DNA of 64,000 bases from Nocardioides bizhenqiangii (GTDB lineage: Bacteria > Actinomycetota > Actinomycetes > Propionibacteriales > Nocardioidaceae): contig NZ_CP141059.1 in the NCBI RefSeq assembly GCF_034661235.1, forward strand, positions 2,293,501 through 2,357,500, in the 5' to 3' direction. A program made the translations under genes and the position numbers. Below, piece by piece: positions 1-10,860 of the stretch. The notes below the pieces were generated by a model. It made no database searches. It was given only the letters and a program-made list of their open reading frames with translations, and was not told the origin of the DNA. How positions within the stretch are numbered: the stretch's first letter is position 1; each line of letters opens with the position of its first letter.

Positions 1-231
1 ACGGAGGGCGGGTTCCTGGTCGACGGCGAGCTGGTCGAGGCGCCGTACGTCCTCGACGTCATCGGCGAGCCGTCCGTGCTGGCCCCGGCGCTGGAGTTCC
101 TGCTCGGTCCGAAGGCCCAGCTGATGGAGGACGGCGCCACGCTGGAGGTCGACGAGCTGACCTCTATCGACATCGAAGCCGTGCACGAGCCCGACGATCC
201 TGACTTCTCCGCGCCCGACCCCGATGAGTAG
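1..231 (+). CDS. DUF881 family protein, C-terminal part (5' end outside window)
   Basis: The window opens inside an open frame in phase 1 that ends at TAG 229-231, giving the last 76 residues. The segment with APYVLDVIGEP followed by an LxxGAxxEVDEL stretch matches the C-terminal end of actinobacterial DUF881 proteins, which are normally membrane-anchored. In the mycobacterial locus the same family (Rv1825) sits directly before gcvH, so position supports the call. The tail is acidic and proline-rich. No function can be derived from this fragment. Its stop overlaps the proposed gcvH start at 224 by 8 bases, suggesting translational coupling. Confidence 0.7.
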   Translation, partial: TEGGFLVDGELVEAPYVLDVIGEPSVLAPALEFLLGPKAQLMEDGATLEVDELTSIDIEAVHEPDDPDFSAPDPDE

Positions 232-628
232 CCTTCGCCCCATGACGCCTGACGACCTCAAGTACACGATCGAGCACGAGTGGCTGCGCACGCCGGGGGA
301 GCAGCCCGGCTCGGTCCGGGTGGGCATCACCGACTATGCCCAGGACGCCCTCGGCGACATCGTCTACGTCTCGCTCCCCGAGGTCGGCGTCACCCTCGCC
401 GCCGGCAGCGCCTGCGGCGAGCTCGAGTCGACCAAGTCGGTGAGTGACGTCTATGCGCCGGTCGGTGGCGAGGTGGTCGCCCGCAACGAGGCCCTCGACG
501 CCACGCCCGAGCTGGTCAACAGCGACCCGTACGGCGACGGCTGGCTGTTCGAGATCGTGCCCGCCGATGCCGCGGAGCTCGACCAGCTCCTCGACGCGGG
601 CGCGTACGAGGCACAGATCGGCAATTGA
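224..628 (+). CDS. gcvH: Glycine cleavage system H protein
   Basis: This is the lipoyl carrier of the glycine cleavage complex. It shuttles the aminomethyl group between the P (GcvP), T and L proteins in the cytoplasm. The 134-residue length is normal for GcvH. The lipoyl attachment site is seen as ELESTKSVSD with the modified lysine near residue 71, inside a biotinyl/lipoyl fold that begins at YTIEHEWLR. The start at 224 overlaps the upstream stop; ATG at 242 (MTPDDLKYT) is an equally good start and would remove six residues. Its partner gcvP lies 2.7 kb downstream behind a glycine riboswitch, while gcvH itself has no visible riboswitch. Confidence 0.95.
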   Translation: MSSLRPMTPDDLKYTIEHEWLRTPGEQPGSVRVGITDYAQDALGDIVYVSLPEVGVTLAAGSACGELESTKSVSDVYAPVGGEVVARNEALDATPELVNSDPYGDGWLFEIVPADAAELDQLLDAGAYEAQIGN

Positions 629-697
629 CCAATCGATCGGTGTAGGTTCGAACCATCGACCTCTACCTCACCCTGAGGGAACGCCCGAGGAGAACTG

Positions 698-1207
698 ATG
701 CCCTTCTGCACCGCTTGCGGTCGGCAGAACCCGGACGACGCCCGGTTCTGCTCCCAGTGCGGGACCCGCCTGGTCGCACCGGAGCCGACCATCGATCCGA
801 CTGACGCCACCGCGACCATCAGCTTCACCGGCGGCGACAAGGTCGAGACCTCCGACCGGCAGCTCAGCCCGGTCGACGCGGCCGCGGTCGACGCGCTGCC
901 CGTGGGCTCCGCGCTCCTCGTCGTCCAGAAGGGTCCGGGTGCCGGCAGCCGGTTCCTCCTCGACCAGGACGTCGTCAACGCCGGCCGTCACCCCGACAGC
1001 GAGATCTTCCTCGACGACGTCACCGTGTCCCGCCGGCATGCGGTCTTCAACCGCGCCGGTGACGGCTACACCGTGAGCGACGTCGGAAGCCTCAACGGCA
1101 CCTACGTCAACCGCGACCGCATCGAGACGATCGCGCTCAAGGACAGCGACGAGGTCCAGATCGGCAAGTACCGGTTGGTCTTCTTCGCCGGGCACGAGGA
1201 CGCCTGA
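698..1207 (+). CDS. FHA-domain regulator with N-terminal zinc ribbon (GarA/OdhI position)
   Basis: The 169-residue protein has two parts. Residues 4-21 form a short zinc ribbon with paired cysteines (C4-x2-C7, C18-x2-C21). Residues 70-165 are a forkhead-associated domain with the hallmark GRHPDSE (96-102), SRRHA (111-115) and LNGTYVN (132-138) motifs that bind phosphothreonine. The FHA half closely resembles GarA/OdhI, which inhibit 2-oxoglutarate dehydrogenase and are switched by PknB/PknG. The usual N-terminal ETTS-type phosphosite is not present as such; a TATISF stretch near residue 38 may replace it. The neighbours are also those of mycobacterial garA. The family call is firm, the regulatory target is inferred. 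Confidence 0.85.
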   Translation: MPFCTACGRQNPDDARFCSQCGTRLVAPEPTIDPTDATATISFTGGDKVETSDRQLSPVDAAAVDALPVGSALLVVQKGPGAGSRFLLDQDVVNAGRHPDSEIFLDDVTVSRRHAVFNRAGDGYTVSDVGSLNGTYVNRDRIETIALKDSDEVQIGKYRLVFFAGHEDA

Positions 1208-1212
1208 ATCTC

Positions 1213-1944
1213 GTGGGGGTCCAGTCCGCCGACCGGCACGAGGCGCTTCTCAACATCGGCCAGGTCCTCGACCTGCTGCGCCCGGACTTCCCCGACATCA
1301 CGATCCCCAAGATCCGGTTCTGGGAGGGGGAGGGGCTGATCAAGCCCCAGCGCACGCCCGCCGGCTACCGCAAGTTCTCCGACCATGACGTGGAACGGCT
1401 GCGCTACGTCCTGCGGATGAAGCGCGACCACTACCTGCCGCTCGGGGTCATCCGGGAGCACCTCGACGCGATCGACCGCGGCCTCGAGCCGCCGCAGATC
1501 GACGAGGTCGTGCCGACCGTCCCCAGGATGGCGCTGGCCGCGGACGGTCTCCCCGCCGCCGAGTCGTTCCGGCGCACCGACAACTTCCGCCTGTCGCGCA
1601 AGGAGCTGGTGAAGATCGCTGAGATCGGCGACGACCTCCTGGGCCAGCTCGAGGAGTTCGGCCTGATCACTGCGCTGCCGACCGGCCACTACGACACCGA
1701 CGCGCTGGTGATCGCGCAGGCGGCGCGGCAGCTGGCGGACTTCGGCCTCGAGCCGCGCCACCTCCGGGCCTTCAAGACCGCCGCCGATCGCGAGGTCGGT
1801 CTGGTGGAGCAGGTCGTCGCCCCGGTCCGGCGCGGCCGCGACGCCTCGGCGTCCGCCCGCGCGGAGGAGGCGATCAGCGAGATCGCCGCGCTGTCCGTGC
1901 GGCTGCACGCGACGTTGGTCAAGGCCGGGCTGCGCCGCCTCTGA
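1213..1944 (+). CDS. ftsR: MerR-family transcriptional regulator, FtsR-like
   Basis: A 243-residue cytoplasmic regulator starting at GTG 1213, six bases after the FHA gene stop, so probably co-transcribed. Residues about 9-75 form a MerR winged helix with FPDITIPKIRFWEGEGLI and the following RTPAGYRKFSDHDV, typical of DNA-binding MerR domains. The C-terminal half is helical and carries a second domain starting near SRKELVKIAEIGDD. The order FHA gene, this merR gene, DUF151 nuclease, second merR gene matches Rv1827-Rv1830, where the Rv1828/FtsR orthologue controls division genes. The symbol rests on that synteny and the domain layout. Confidence 0.8.
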   Translation: MGVQSADRHEALLNIGQVLDLLRPDFPDITIPKIRFWEGEGLIKPQRTPAGYRKFSDHDVERLRYVLRMKRDHYLPLGVIREHLDAIDRGLEPPQIDEVVPTVPRMALAADGLPAAESFRRTDNFRLSRKELVKIAEIGDDLLGQLEEFGLITALPTGHYDTDALVIAQAARQLADFGLEPRHLRAFKTAADREVGLVEQVVAPVRRGRDASASARAEEAISEIAALSVRLHATLVKAGLRRL

Positions 1945-1986
1945 CGGTCTGTCTCCGACGCTTCACGTCCGGAGTACGCTGACTCC

Positions 1987-2454
1987 ATGCGCGAGGTCGA
2001 CGTGATGGGCGTAAGGGTGGAGATGCCCTCCAACCAGCCGATCGTGCTGCTCCGTGAGGTGTCCGGTGACCGCTACCTGCCGATCTGGATCGGCGCGGTC
2101 GAGGCCACCGCGATCGCCTTCGCCCAGCAGGGCGTCGTACCGCCGCGGCCGCTGACGCACGACCTGATGAAGGACGTCCTCGCGGCCACCGGCAACGAGC
2201 TCACCCAGGTGCAGATCACCGATGTCAAGGACGGCGTCTTCTACGCGACGCTGGTCTTCGACTCGGGCGCGGAGGTGAGCGCCCGGCCGTCCGACTCGAT
2301 CGCGCTCGCCCTGCGCACCGGCACCACGATCTACTGCTCGGAGGAGGTCCTCGACGAGGCCGGCCTCGCCGTTCCGGCCGAGCAGGAGGACGAGGTCGAG
2401 AAGTTCCGGGAGTTCCTCGACCACGTCTCACCCGAGGACTTCGAGGCGCACTGA
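1987..2454 (+). CDS. Bifunctional nuclease family protein (DUF151)
   Basis: The 155-residue protein belongs to the BFN/DUF151 family. The MREVDVMGVRVEMPSNQPI opening, the PIWIGAVEATAIAFAQQGV block and the RPSDSIALALRTGTTIY block are family landmarks. Plant members have nuclease activity; the bacterial function is not well established. It is the counterpart of Rv1829 in the conserved gcvH-gcvP block and lies between the two merR genes. No signal peptide or membrane segment is present. Confidence 0.85.
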   Translation: MREVDVMGVRVEMPSNQPIVLLREVSGDRYLPIWIGAVEATAIAFAQQGVVPPRPLTHDLMKDVLAATGNELTQVQITDVKDGVFYATLVFDSGAEVSARPSDSIALALRTGTTIYCSEEVLDEAGLAVPAEQEDEVEKFREFLDHVSPEDFEAH

Positions 2455-2587
2455 CAGTGCTCTGACCCTCATCTAGAGGGTGAGAGTTGCGACACGCCGG
2501 GCCGACGTCTTGGACAATGCCCTCTCCCGCGCCGTACCTTGAAGAGTCCGATCCGATCGGGCACCACCGACTTCGACGGAGGACCGC

Positions 2588-3184
2588 GTGAACGAGCACC
2601 AGCCCGACGCAGGCAGCCAGGCTGCCGACGTCGCCGCCGGCGTCGCCGAGGAGCAGGGCCTGCTCTTCACGGACGACGTGTCGCCGCTCCCGAGCGACCT
2701 CGGCTACCGCGGTCCGACCGCCTGCAACGCGGCCGGCATCACCTACCGTCAGCTCGACTACTGGGCACGCACCGGCCTGATCGAGCCGAGCGTCCGCAGC
2801 GCCAGCGGCAGCGGCTCGCAGCGCCTCTACAGCTTCCGCGACATCTTGATCCTCAAGGTGATCAAGCGGCTCCTCGACGCCGGCATCTCGCTGCAGCAGA
2901 TCCGCACGGCGGTCACCCACCTGCGCGAGCGCGGCACCGACGACCTCACCCAGGTCACCCTGATGAGCGACGGCGCCTCGGTCTACTACTGCACCAGCAG
3001 CGACGAGGTCATCGACCTGCTCCAGGGCGGTCAGGGCGTCTTCGGCATCGCCATCGGCGGGGTCTGGCGCGAGATCGAGGGCACCCTCGCTCAGCTGCCG
3101 AGCGAGCACGCCGCGCAGGAGCCGGCCGAGCCGGTGGCCGGTGACGAGCTCGCTGCCCGTCGGGCCGCGCGCACCGCAGGTTGA
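2588..3184 (+). CDS. MerR-family transcriptional regulator (Rv1830/McdR-like)
   Basis: A 198-residue regulator starting at GTG 2588, with an excellent GGAGGA ribosome site at 2578-2583. A helix-turn-helix MerR domain spans roughly residues 35-110, containing ACNAAGITYRQLDYWARTGL and a recognition-wing region RLYSFRDILILKVIKRLL. The rest is a ligand/dimerisation region with no cysteine cluster, so metal sensing is unlikely. It is the second merR gene of the block and the equivalent of mycobacterial Rv1830, which affects cell division. It is followed directly by the glycine riboswitch leader of gcvP, so its transcript probably ends before 3215. Confidence 0.85.
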   Translation: MNEHQPDAGSQAADVAAGVAEEQGLLFTDDVSPLPSDLGYRGPTACNAAGITYRQLDYWARTGLIEPSVRSASGSGSQRLYSFRDILILKVIKRLLDAGISLQQIRTAVTHLRERGTDDLTQVTLMSDGASVYYCTSSDEVIDLLQGGQGVFGIAIGGVWREIEGTLAQLPSEHAAQEPAEPVAGDELAARRAARTAG

Positions 3185-3215
3185 GCCTGCTCTGCTGATA
3201 CTCTCTGGCTGCTGA

Positions 3216-3330
3216 TCCCGCGCGGGAGAGTCTGGGTACGACCCAGCGCCGAAGGGGCAAAACCTCCCCGGAACCTCTCAGGCACCAGGACCGCGCGGCC
3301 GGGCAACTGTGGAGCCGTGACGCTGCGGTG
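3216..3330 (+). promoter_or_regulatory. Glycine riboswitch (gcvP leader)
   Basis: The leader carries the conserved glycine-aptamer signatures in order: GCGGGAGAGTC at about 3222-3232, CGCCGAAGGGGCAAA at about 3247-3261, CTCTCAGGCACCAGGACCG at about 3275-3293, and an ACTGTGGAGC closing segment near 3305-3314. Only one complete aptamer is evident. A GACAGAGGGGGAGGG tract (about 3330-3344) follows and may be the remnant or partner stem of a second unit. It lies 50-150 bases before gcvP, so glycine binding probably turns on the P protein. Aptamer boundaries are approximate. Confidence 0.92.
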
Positions 3331-3377
3331 ACAGAGGGGGAGGGCGACGAGATCGACCGATCCCGAGGAGCCCCCCG

Positions 3378-6252
<2,875 letters not shown>

Positions 6253-6263
<11 letters not shown>

Positions 6264-7641
6264 CGAGGTCGACACGGGTGACGCTGGGCAGGCCCTCGCT
6301 CGAGCGCACGAGCACGCGCTGACGTGGTTGGCCACCCTGACCGACCGCGCCGTACCTCCGGCGGCCTCGGTCGCCGACGTGGTGGCCGCCCTCGGCCCGG
6401 AGCTGCCGGATGGTCCGACCGATCCGGCTGCGGTCGTCGACCTGCTGGCCGAGGCCGTGGAACCCGGGCTGACCGCGATGCCGTCGGGCCGGTTCTTCGG
6501 GTTCGTGATCGGCGGCACGCACCCGGCGGGGATGGCAGCGGACTGGTTGACCTCGGCGTGGGACCAGAATGCCGGGCTGCGCACGGTCACGCCCGCGGCC
6601 ACCGCGGTCGACGACGTCGCCGAGGCGTGGGTGCTGGACCTGCTGGGCCTGCCCGAGACCAGCGCCGTCGGCTTCGTGACCGGGGGGACCATGGCGAACT
6701 TCACCTGCCTGGCCGCCGCCCGCGACGCGGTGCTCGCCCGGGCCGGTTGGGACATCGGGTCCCGGGGACTGGTCGGATCGCCGGGCGTGCGGGTGCTGGT
6801 CGGTGCCGAGCGGCACGACTCGGTCGACCTGGTGCTGCGCTACCTGGGCCTCGGCGCGCCGGAGCTGGTCCCGGTGGACGAGCAGGGACGGATCGACCCG
6901 ACCGCGCTACGGGCGATGCTCGAGGACGGCGACGGCCGGCCTTCCCTGGTGGCGCTCCAGGCGGGCAACATCCACTCCGGAGCATTCGACCCGTTCGAGG
7001 ATGCGATCGCGGCGGCGCACGAGCACGGCGCCTGGGTGCACGTCGACGGCGCGTTCGGGCTCTTCGCCGGCGCCACCCCGGCGTACCGCCACCTCGTCGA
7101 GGGCTACGACGCCGCCGACTCCTGGGCGACCGATGCCCACAAGACGCTCAACGTGCCCTACGACTGCGGGGTGGCGATCGTGCGCGACCCGACCGCCCTG
7201 CGCGCGGCGATGTCGATGCACGGCGACTACCTGATCCACGACGCAGCCGGTGATCCGTTCGAGAAGGTCCCCGAGCTGTCCCGTCGCTCCCGTGCCTTCA
7301 CCGTGTGGGCGGTGCTGCGGTCGCTTGGTCGGAGCGGGGTCGCCGAGCTCGTCGAACGGATGGCCGGCCATGCCCGGGCGTTCGCCGACGGCATCGCCGG
7401 CATCGACGGCGCCGAGGTGCTCAACGACGTGGTCTTCACCCAGGTCTGCGCGTCCTTCGGCGACGACGCCCGCACCCTCGACGTCGTCCGCCGGATGCTG
7501 GAGGACGGCACCGCCTGGACCAGCGGCTCGGTCTGGCGCGAACGGGCGGTGCTGCGCATCTCGGTGAGCAACTGGTCGACCACCGAGGCGGACGTCGAAC
7601 GCACGCTCGACGCGCTTCGTGCCGCCGTCGCCGCGTCGTGA
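6253..7641 (+). CDS. Group II PLP-dependent amino acid decarboxylase
   Basis: A 462-residue member of the group II decarboxylase fold (aromatic-L-amino-acid, glutamate and tyrosine decarboxylase type). Landmarks are [17 protein letters not shown] near residue 77, [31 protein letters not shown] and the PLP lysine K297 in [14 protein letters not shown]. The substrate cannot be read from sequence. The ATG at 6253 lies inside gcvP, an 11-base overlap in a different frame, which implies translational coupling and placement under the glycine riboswitch. A role next to glycine cleavage is therefore suggested but unproven. Confidence 0.85.
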
Positions 7642-7885
7642 CGGGACGCTCCGACGCGGCGCCGTCTTCATCCCTGCCGGGTCCATCCACGGCACCATGT
7701 ACATCGGTGATGAACCGGTCCGGATCCGGGCCGTCTATCCCTCGACGACCGTCCGGATGGACATGGTCGAGCGCAACCCGCTGCCGGGAACCGAAGGTCA
7801 GCCTCCGCGTGTCTCCGTCTACGACATGGCCACGGGCTCCTTCACGATCCTCCATGAGACCGCCCTTCCGCCCGACTTCAGGTAG
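7619..7885 (+). pseudogene. Truncated cupin-type protein, C-terminal remnant
   Basis: The frame from about residue 13 onward (GAVFIPAGSIHGTMY, then EPVRIRAVYPSTTVRM) resembles the second half of small cupin proteins. The first metal-binding half is absent. The only in-frame start is GTG 7619, inside the end of the decarboxylase gene, and the first dozen residues look random. I read this as a 5'-truncated gene joined to the decarboxylase 3' end. It could also be a short single-motif protein made by reinitiation. No strong ribosome site is visible. Confidence 0.5.
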
Positions 7886-7941
7886 AGACTCCTCGCAGCG
7901 GCCGACCCGACGCGCTGTCGGCACGTCTGATCCAAGCATTC

Positions 7942-9009
7942 TCAGGACGCGGACCCCGGTTGCCGCGGGACCAGTCCCTCGAGGGCGCCGAGAGCGAGAT
8001 CGACGTCGGCTTGTGTCGAGTACACGTGGAACGACACCCGCAGGCGGCCACTGCGGGCGGAGGCGCGGATGTCAGCGGCAGCGAACCGTTCCTCGGCCCC
8101 AGGGACGTCAGCCGACACGATCGCGGAGCTCCCCGGCGCCATACCCAGGCCCGCGCGGAAGGCGTTCGCCAGAGCCAGGTCGTGACGGTGGATGGCTTCG
8201 ACGCCGATGGCCTCGACCAGCTCCAGCGTCGGTGCCGCAGCGACGTGCGTGAACCAGGTCGGAGCCTGGTCGTAGCGTCGGGCTCCCTCGAACAGCCGGG
8301 CCTCCAGTCCGTAGTAGCGGTCGTCGACAGCCGCGCTCCAGCCCGATTGCAGCGGGCTCATCAGCTCCTGAAGCTGCGGTGACACGTAGCCGAACGTGGC
8401 CCCCCGTGGGGTCATCAGCCACTTGTAGGTGCCTGCGACGCACGCGTCGGTCAGACCGGCGTCCACCGGCAACCAGCCCACCGCCTGGGTGGCATCGACG
8501 ATCACGAGAGCGCCGGCTGCGCGAGCCGCCGCGCTGACAGCGGCGAGGTCGGATACCTGACCCGTCGCAGACTGGACCAGTCCGATGGCGACGACGTCGA
8601 TCCCGTCGTCGATCCGGTCGACCAGCCGCTCCACCGGCGCGGCAACGACCGTCACACCGCGGTCGGCGTGGGCAGCCCAGGGGAAGACGTTGGACGCGAA
8701 CTCGATGTCGGTCACCAGCACGGTCGATCCGTCCGGGATCGACGCCGCGATCAGCGCCATCGCGGCTGAGACGGTACTGCCCGCGAAGACATCCTCGACG
8801 CCGACGCCCACCAGCCGGGCGAAGGACGCACGCCCGGTGTCCGCCGACTGCTGCCACTCCTCCCAGACGCCTCGGCCCGATCGCCACTGCTCCAGGGCCT
8901 CTTGGAGTGCGTCCCACCCGGCTCTCGGCGGGAGCCCGAACGACGCTGTGTTGAGCCAGCCGGGGTCGACGTCCCAGTTGCGCTGCGCGTCGATGACATC
9001 CACGGTCAC
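7942..9009 (-). CDS. Class V PLP-dependent aminotransferase / cysteine-desulfurase-like enzyme
   Basis: A 355-residue fold-type I PLP enzyme. LNTASFGLPPRA near residue 19 is the usual N-terminal substrate loop, VDATQAVGWLPVD (171-183) carries the PLP-contact aspartate, and the Schiff-base lysine is K196 in AGTYKWLMTPRG. No cysteine-bearing desulfurase loop is visible, so isopenicillin-epimerase-like or kynureninase-like activity is as likely as desulfuration. The start GTG 9009 overlaps the upstream gene stop as GTGA, so the two are translationally coupled. The substrate is unknown. Confidence 0.85.
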   Translation of the reverse strand: MTVDVIDAQRNWDVDPGWLNTASFGLPPRAGWDALQEALEQWRSGRGVWEEWQQSADTGRASFARLVGVGVEDVFAGSTVSAAMALIAASIPDGSTVLVTDIEFASNVFPWAAHADRGVTVVAAPVERLVDRIDDGIDVVAIGLVQSATGQVSDLAAVSAAARAAGALVIVDATQAVGWLPVDAGLTDACVAGTYKWLMTPRGATFGYVSPQLQELMSPLQSGWSAAVDDRYYGLEARLFEGARRYDQAPTWFTHVAAAPTLELVEAIGVEAIHRHDLALANAFRAGLGMAPGSSAIVSADVPGAEERFAAADIRASARSGRLRVSFHVYSTQADVDLALGALEGLVPRQPGSAS

Positions 9010-9443
9010 CGGGACTCCGCCCGCCGCAGCACCGACCGGAGCTGCTTGCCGAGCGCCCGCGCTCCGACGATGGGGATCAGGGCACCGATGACCCGGCCCC
9101 GCCGGGAGATCGGCACGCGGGTCAGGGTGACGTGAACGTCGGTGCCCTCGCCCGCCGCCTCGAGTCGATAGCGCCAGCCGCTGGTCGGTCCCCACAGGTT
9201 GGAGTCCAGGGTGTCGATCGTGACGGTGCCGGCGGCAGCGTCCCACGCGTAGCGCTCCCTCTCCCAACCGACCTTGGTGCCCTCGGTGACCTCGGCCCAG
9301 TCGGGACCCAGCTGGTGCACCTTGAAGTGGGCATCATCGACGTTGGGCCAGTGCCGGGCCCGATCCGGGCCGAAGTCGGTCAGCACGCCCAACACCTCGC
9401 TCGGCGACAGACTCGTGTGGACCGTGAACTTCGTGGTGGGCAT
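9006..9443 (-). CDS. SRPBCC (START-like) family protein
   Basis: A 145-residue protein starting at ATG 9443. The pattern FTVHTSLSPSEVLGVLTDFGPDRARHWPN, followed by alternating strands and ending with a long C-terminal helix (GALIPIVGARALGKQLRSVLRR), fits the polyketide-cyclase/START-like SRPBCC fold. These proteins bind hydrophobic ligands in a deep pocket. No catalytic signature is visible. The stop overlaps the start of the class V aminotransferase as GTGA. The adjacent tldE/tldD genes are 26 bases upstream on the same strand, so a four-gene unit is possible. Confidence 0.7.
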   Translation of the reverse strand: MPTTKFTVHTSLSPSEVLGVLTDFGPDRARHWPNVDDAHFKVHQLGPDWAEVTEGTKVGWERERYAWDAAAGTVTIDTLDSNLWGPTSGWRYRLEAAGEGTDVHVTLTRVPISRRGRVIGALIPIVGARALGKQLRSVLRRAESR

Positions 9444-9468
9444 CGATGGGCTCTTTCGCGTCGGACGG

Positions 9469-10860
9469 TTACATGGCCTGGGACACGCTCGACATGTTGA
9501 AGTCGGGGATCCGCAGCGCAGGTGTCGCCGTCCGCGGGAAGTAGTCGGCACCCCACTCGCGGCTGAAGCTGCGCGTGGTCGCGGATGCGTGGGTGAAGCG
9601 GCCGAGCAGGTCGACCGGGCTCTCGTTCCAGCGGAAGTTGTTGACGGCGCCGGTGATCTCGCCGTTCTCGACCAGATAGACGCCGTCGCGGGTGAGTCCG
9701 GTGAGAAGCAGGCTCTGCGGGTCGACCAGCCGGATGTACCAGAGCGACGTCACAAGGAGGCCGCGCTCGGTGCCGGCGACCAGGTCGTCGATGGTGCCGC
9801 TGCCGGAGTCGATCTCGAGCACCAGGTTGTCGATGTACGGCGTCGCGGGCTGCTCGGTCATGGTCGCGGTGTGGCGGGTCTGGATGAGGGAGGTCAGCTC
9901 GCCGTCGCGGATCCACTCGGTGCGGGCGAGCGGAAGGCCGTTGTCGAACACGGAGCGCTCGGAGTCCGACGACCCCACGACCGCGAACGGGGTACAGGCG
10001 ACGTCGGGCAGGGCGGGGTCGGACATGAGATGGACGCCGGGGGCGGTGATCCGCTCGCCGATCCGGGTGCCGGTCGGGCGCTGGCTGTAGACCGACTGGC
10101 CCTCCCACGCGTCGCGGGCGCCGGCGTACCAGTAGGTGTCGACCATCAGGTCCGCGACGGCGGTGGGCGGGAGGATCGTGTCGTAGCGTCCCGCGGGCAG
10201 ATCGACCCGACGCGCAGCCCAGGCGAGGCGCCGGGCGAGCTCGTCGTCGAGCGCCAGCGGGTCGATGTCGGCGAAGTCCCGGGTGGCCGCGCCGAGCCAG
10301 GCGCTCGTGGTCAGCGCAGTGTCCTTGGCCGTGCAGGCGAAGTGGCCGGTCGGCTGGACGTGCCGGAGCCGGAGCCCGGTGCTCGACCCGAGGTAGGTCG
10401 TGGTCACCGCGTGGTCGACGAAGCCGTAGAGGAGCCGTCCGGCGCCGGCGGCCCGGCCGAACGCCTCGCCGAGCGCGGGTGCCACGGCGTCGTAGACGGT
10501 GATGTCGGTGGGCGTGGCGGGCTCGTCCCAGTCCGACGACGTGCGGTCCCGCACGAGCGGGTTGGCGTCCTCGGCCGGCTCCGCCAACCGGGCCGCCGCG
10601 TCCGCGGCACGCATGATGCCGGCGATCTCGTCGACCGTCGTCGCGCTCCCGCTCGTCGACGCCGCGGCGACACTGTCGCCCGAGGCCACGAACGACACGA
10701 CGGTCGCGGTCCGGCCGCTCATCTGGCCGTTGGTGGTGAGCGTGTTGTTGGCCCATCGGAGGTTCGCGCTGGTGGTGTCGTGGATGATCACGACGCAGTC
10801 GTCGGCGGTCGAGGCGGCGAGCGCCCGCTCGACCAGCTCCTGCGGAGTCGCCGCGCTCAC
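9469..10860 (-). CDS. tldE: TldD/PmbA family metalloprotease subunit, TldE-like
   Basis: A 463-residue TldD/PmbA family protein starting at GTG 10860, overlapping the tldD stop as GTGA. It has the family layout but lacks the HExxxH metal motif found in the upstream partner, as expected for the TldE/PmbA subunit. C-terminal landmarks are GLLVTSLWYIRLVDPQSL and the family-typical LTRDGVYLVENGEI. TldD and TldE form a heterodimeric protease that trims unfolded peptides, processing microcin B17 and CcdA in E. coli. The coupled gene order supports a heteromer here. The natural substrate in this organism is unknown. Confidence 0.9.
   Translation of the reverse strand: MSAATPQELVERALAASTADDCVVIIHDTTSANLRWANNTLTTNGQMSGRTATVVSFVASGDSVAAASTSGSATTVDEIAGIMRAADAAARLAEPAEDANPLVRDRTSSDWDEPATPTDITVYDAVAPALGEAFGRAAGAGRLLYGFVDHAVTTTYLGSSTGLRLRHVQPTGHFACTAKDTALTTSAWLGAATRDFADIDPLALDDELARRLAWAARRVDLPAGRYDTILPPTAVADLMVDTYWYAGARDAWEGQSVYSQRPTGTRIGERITAPGVHLMSDPALPDVACTPFAVVGSSDSERSVFDNGLPLARTEWIRDGELTSLIQTRHTATMTEQPATPYIDNLVLEIDSGSGTIDDLVAGTERGLLVTSLWYIRLVDPQSLLLTGLTRDGVYLVENGEITGAVNNFRWNESPVDLLGRFTHASATTRSFSREWGADYFPRTATPALRIPDFNMSSVSQAM

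Noticed and set aside
3316-3377. Second glycine aptamer (tandem riboswitch)
   Set aside because: Only a GACAGAGGGGGAGGG tract is seen; the full set of core motifs is not repeated, so one aptamer is reported.
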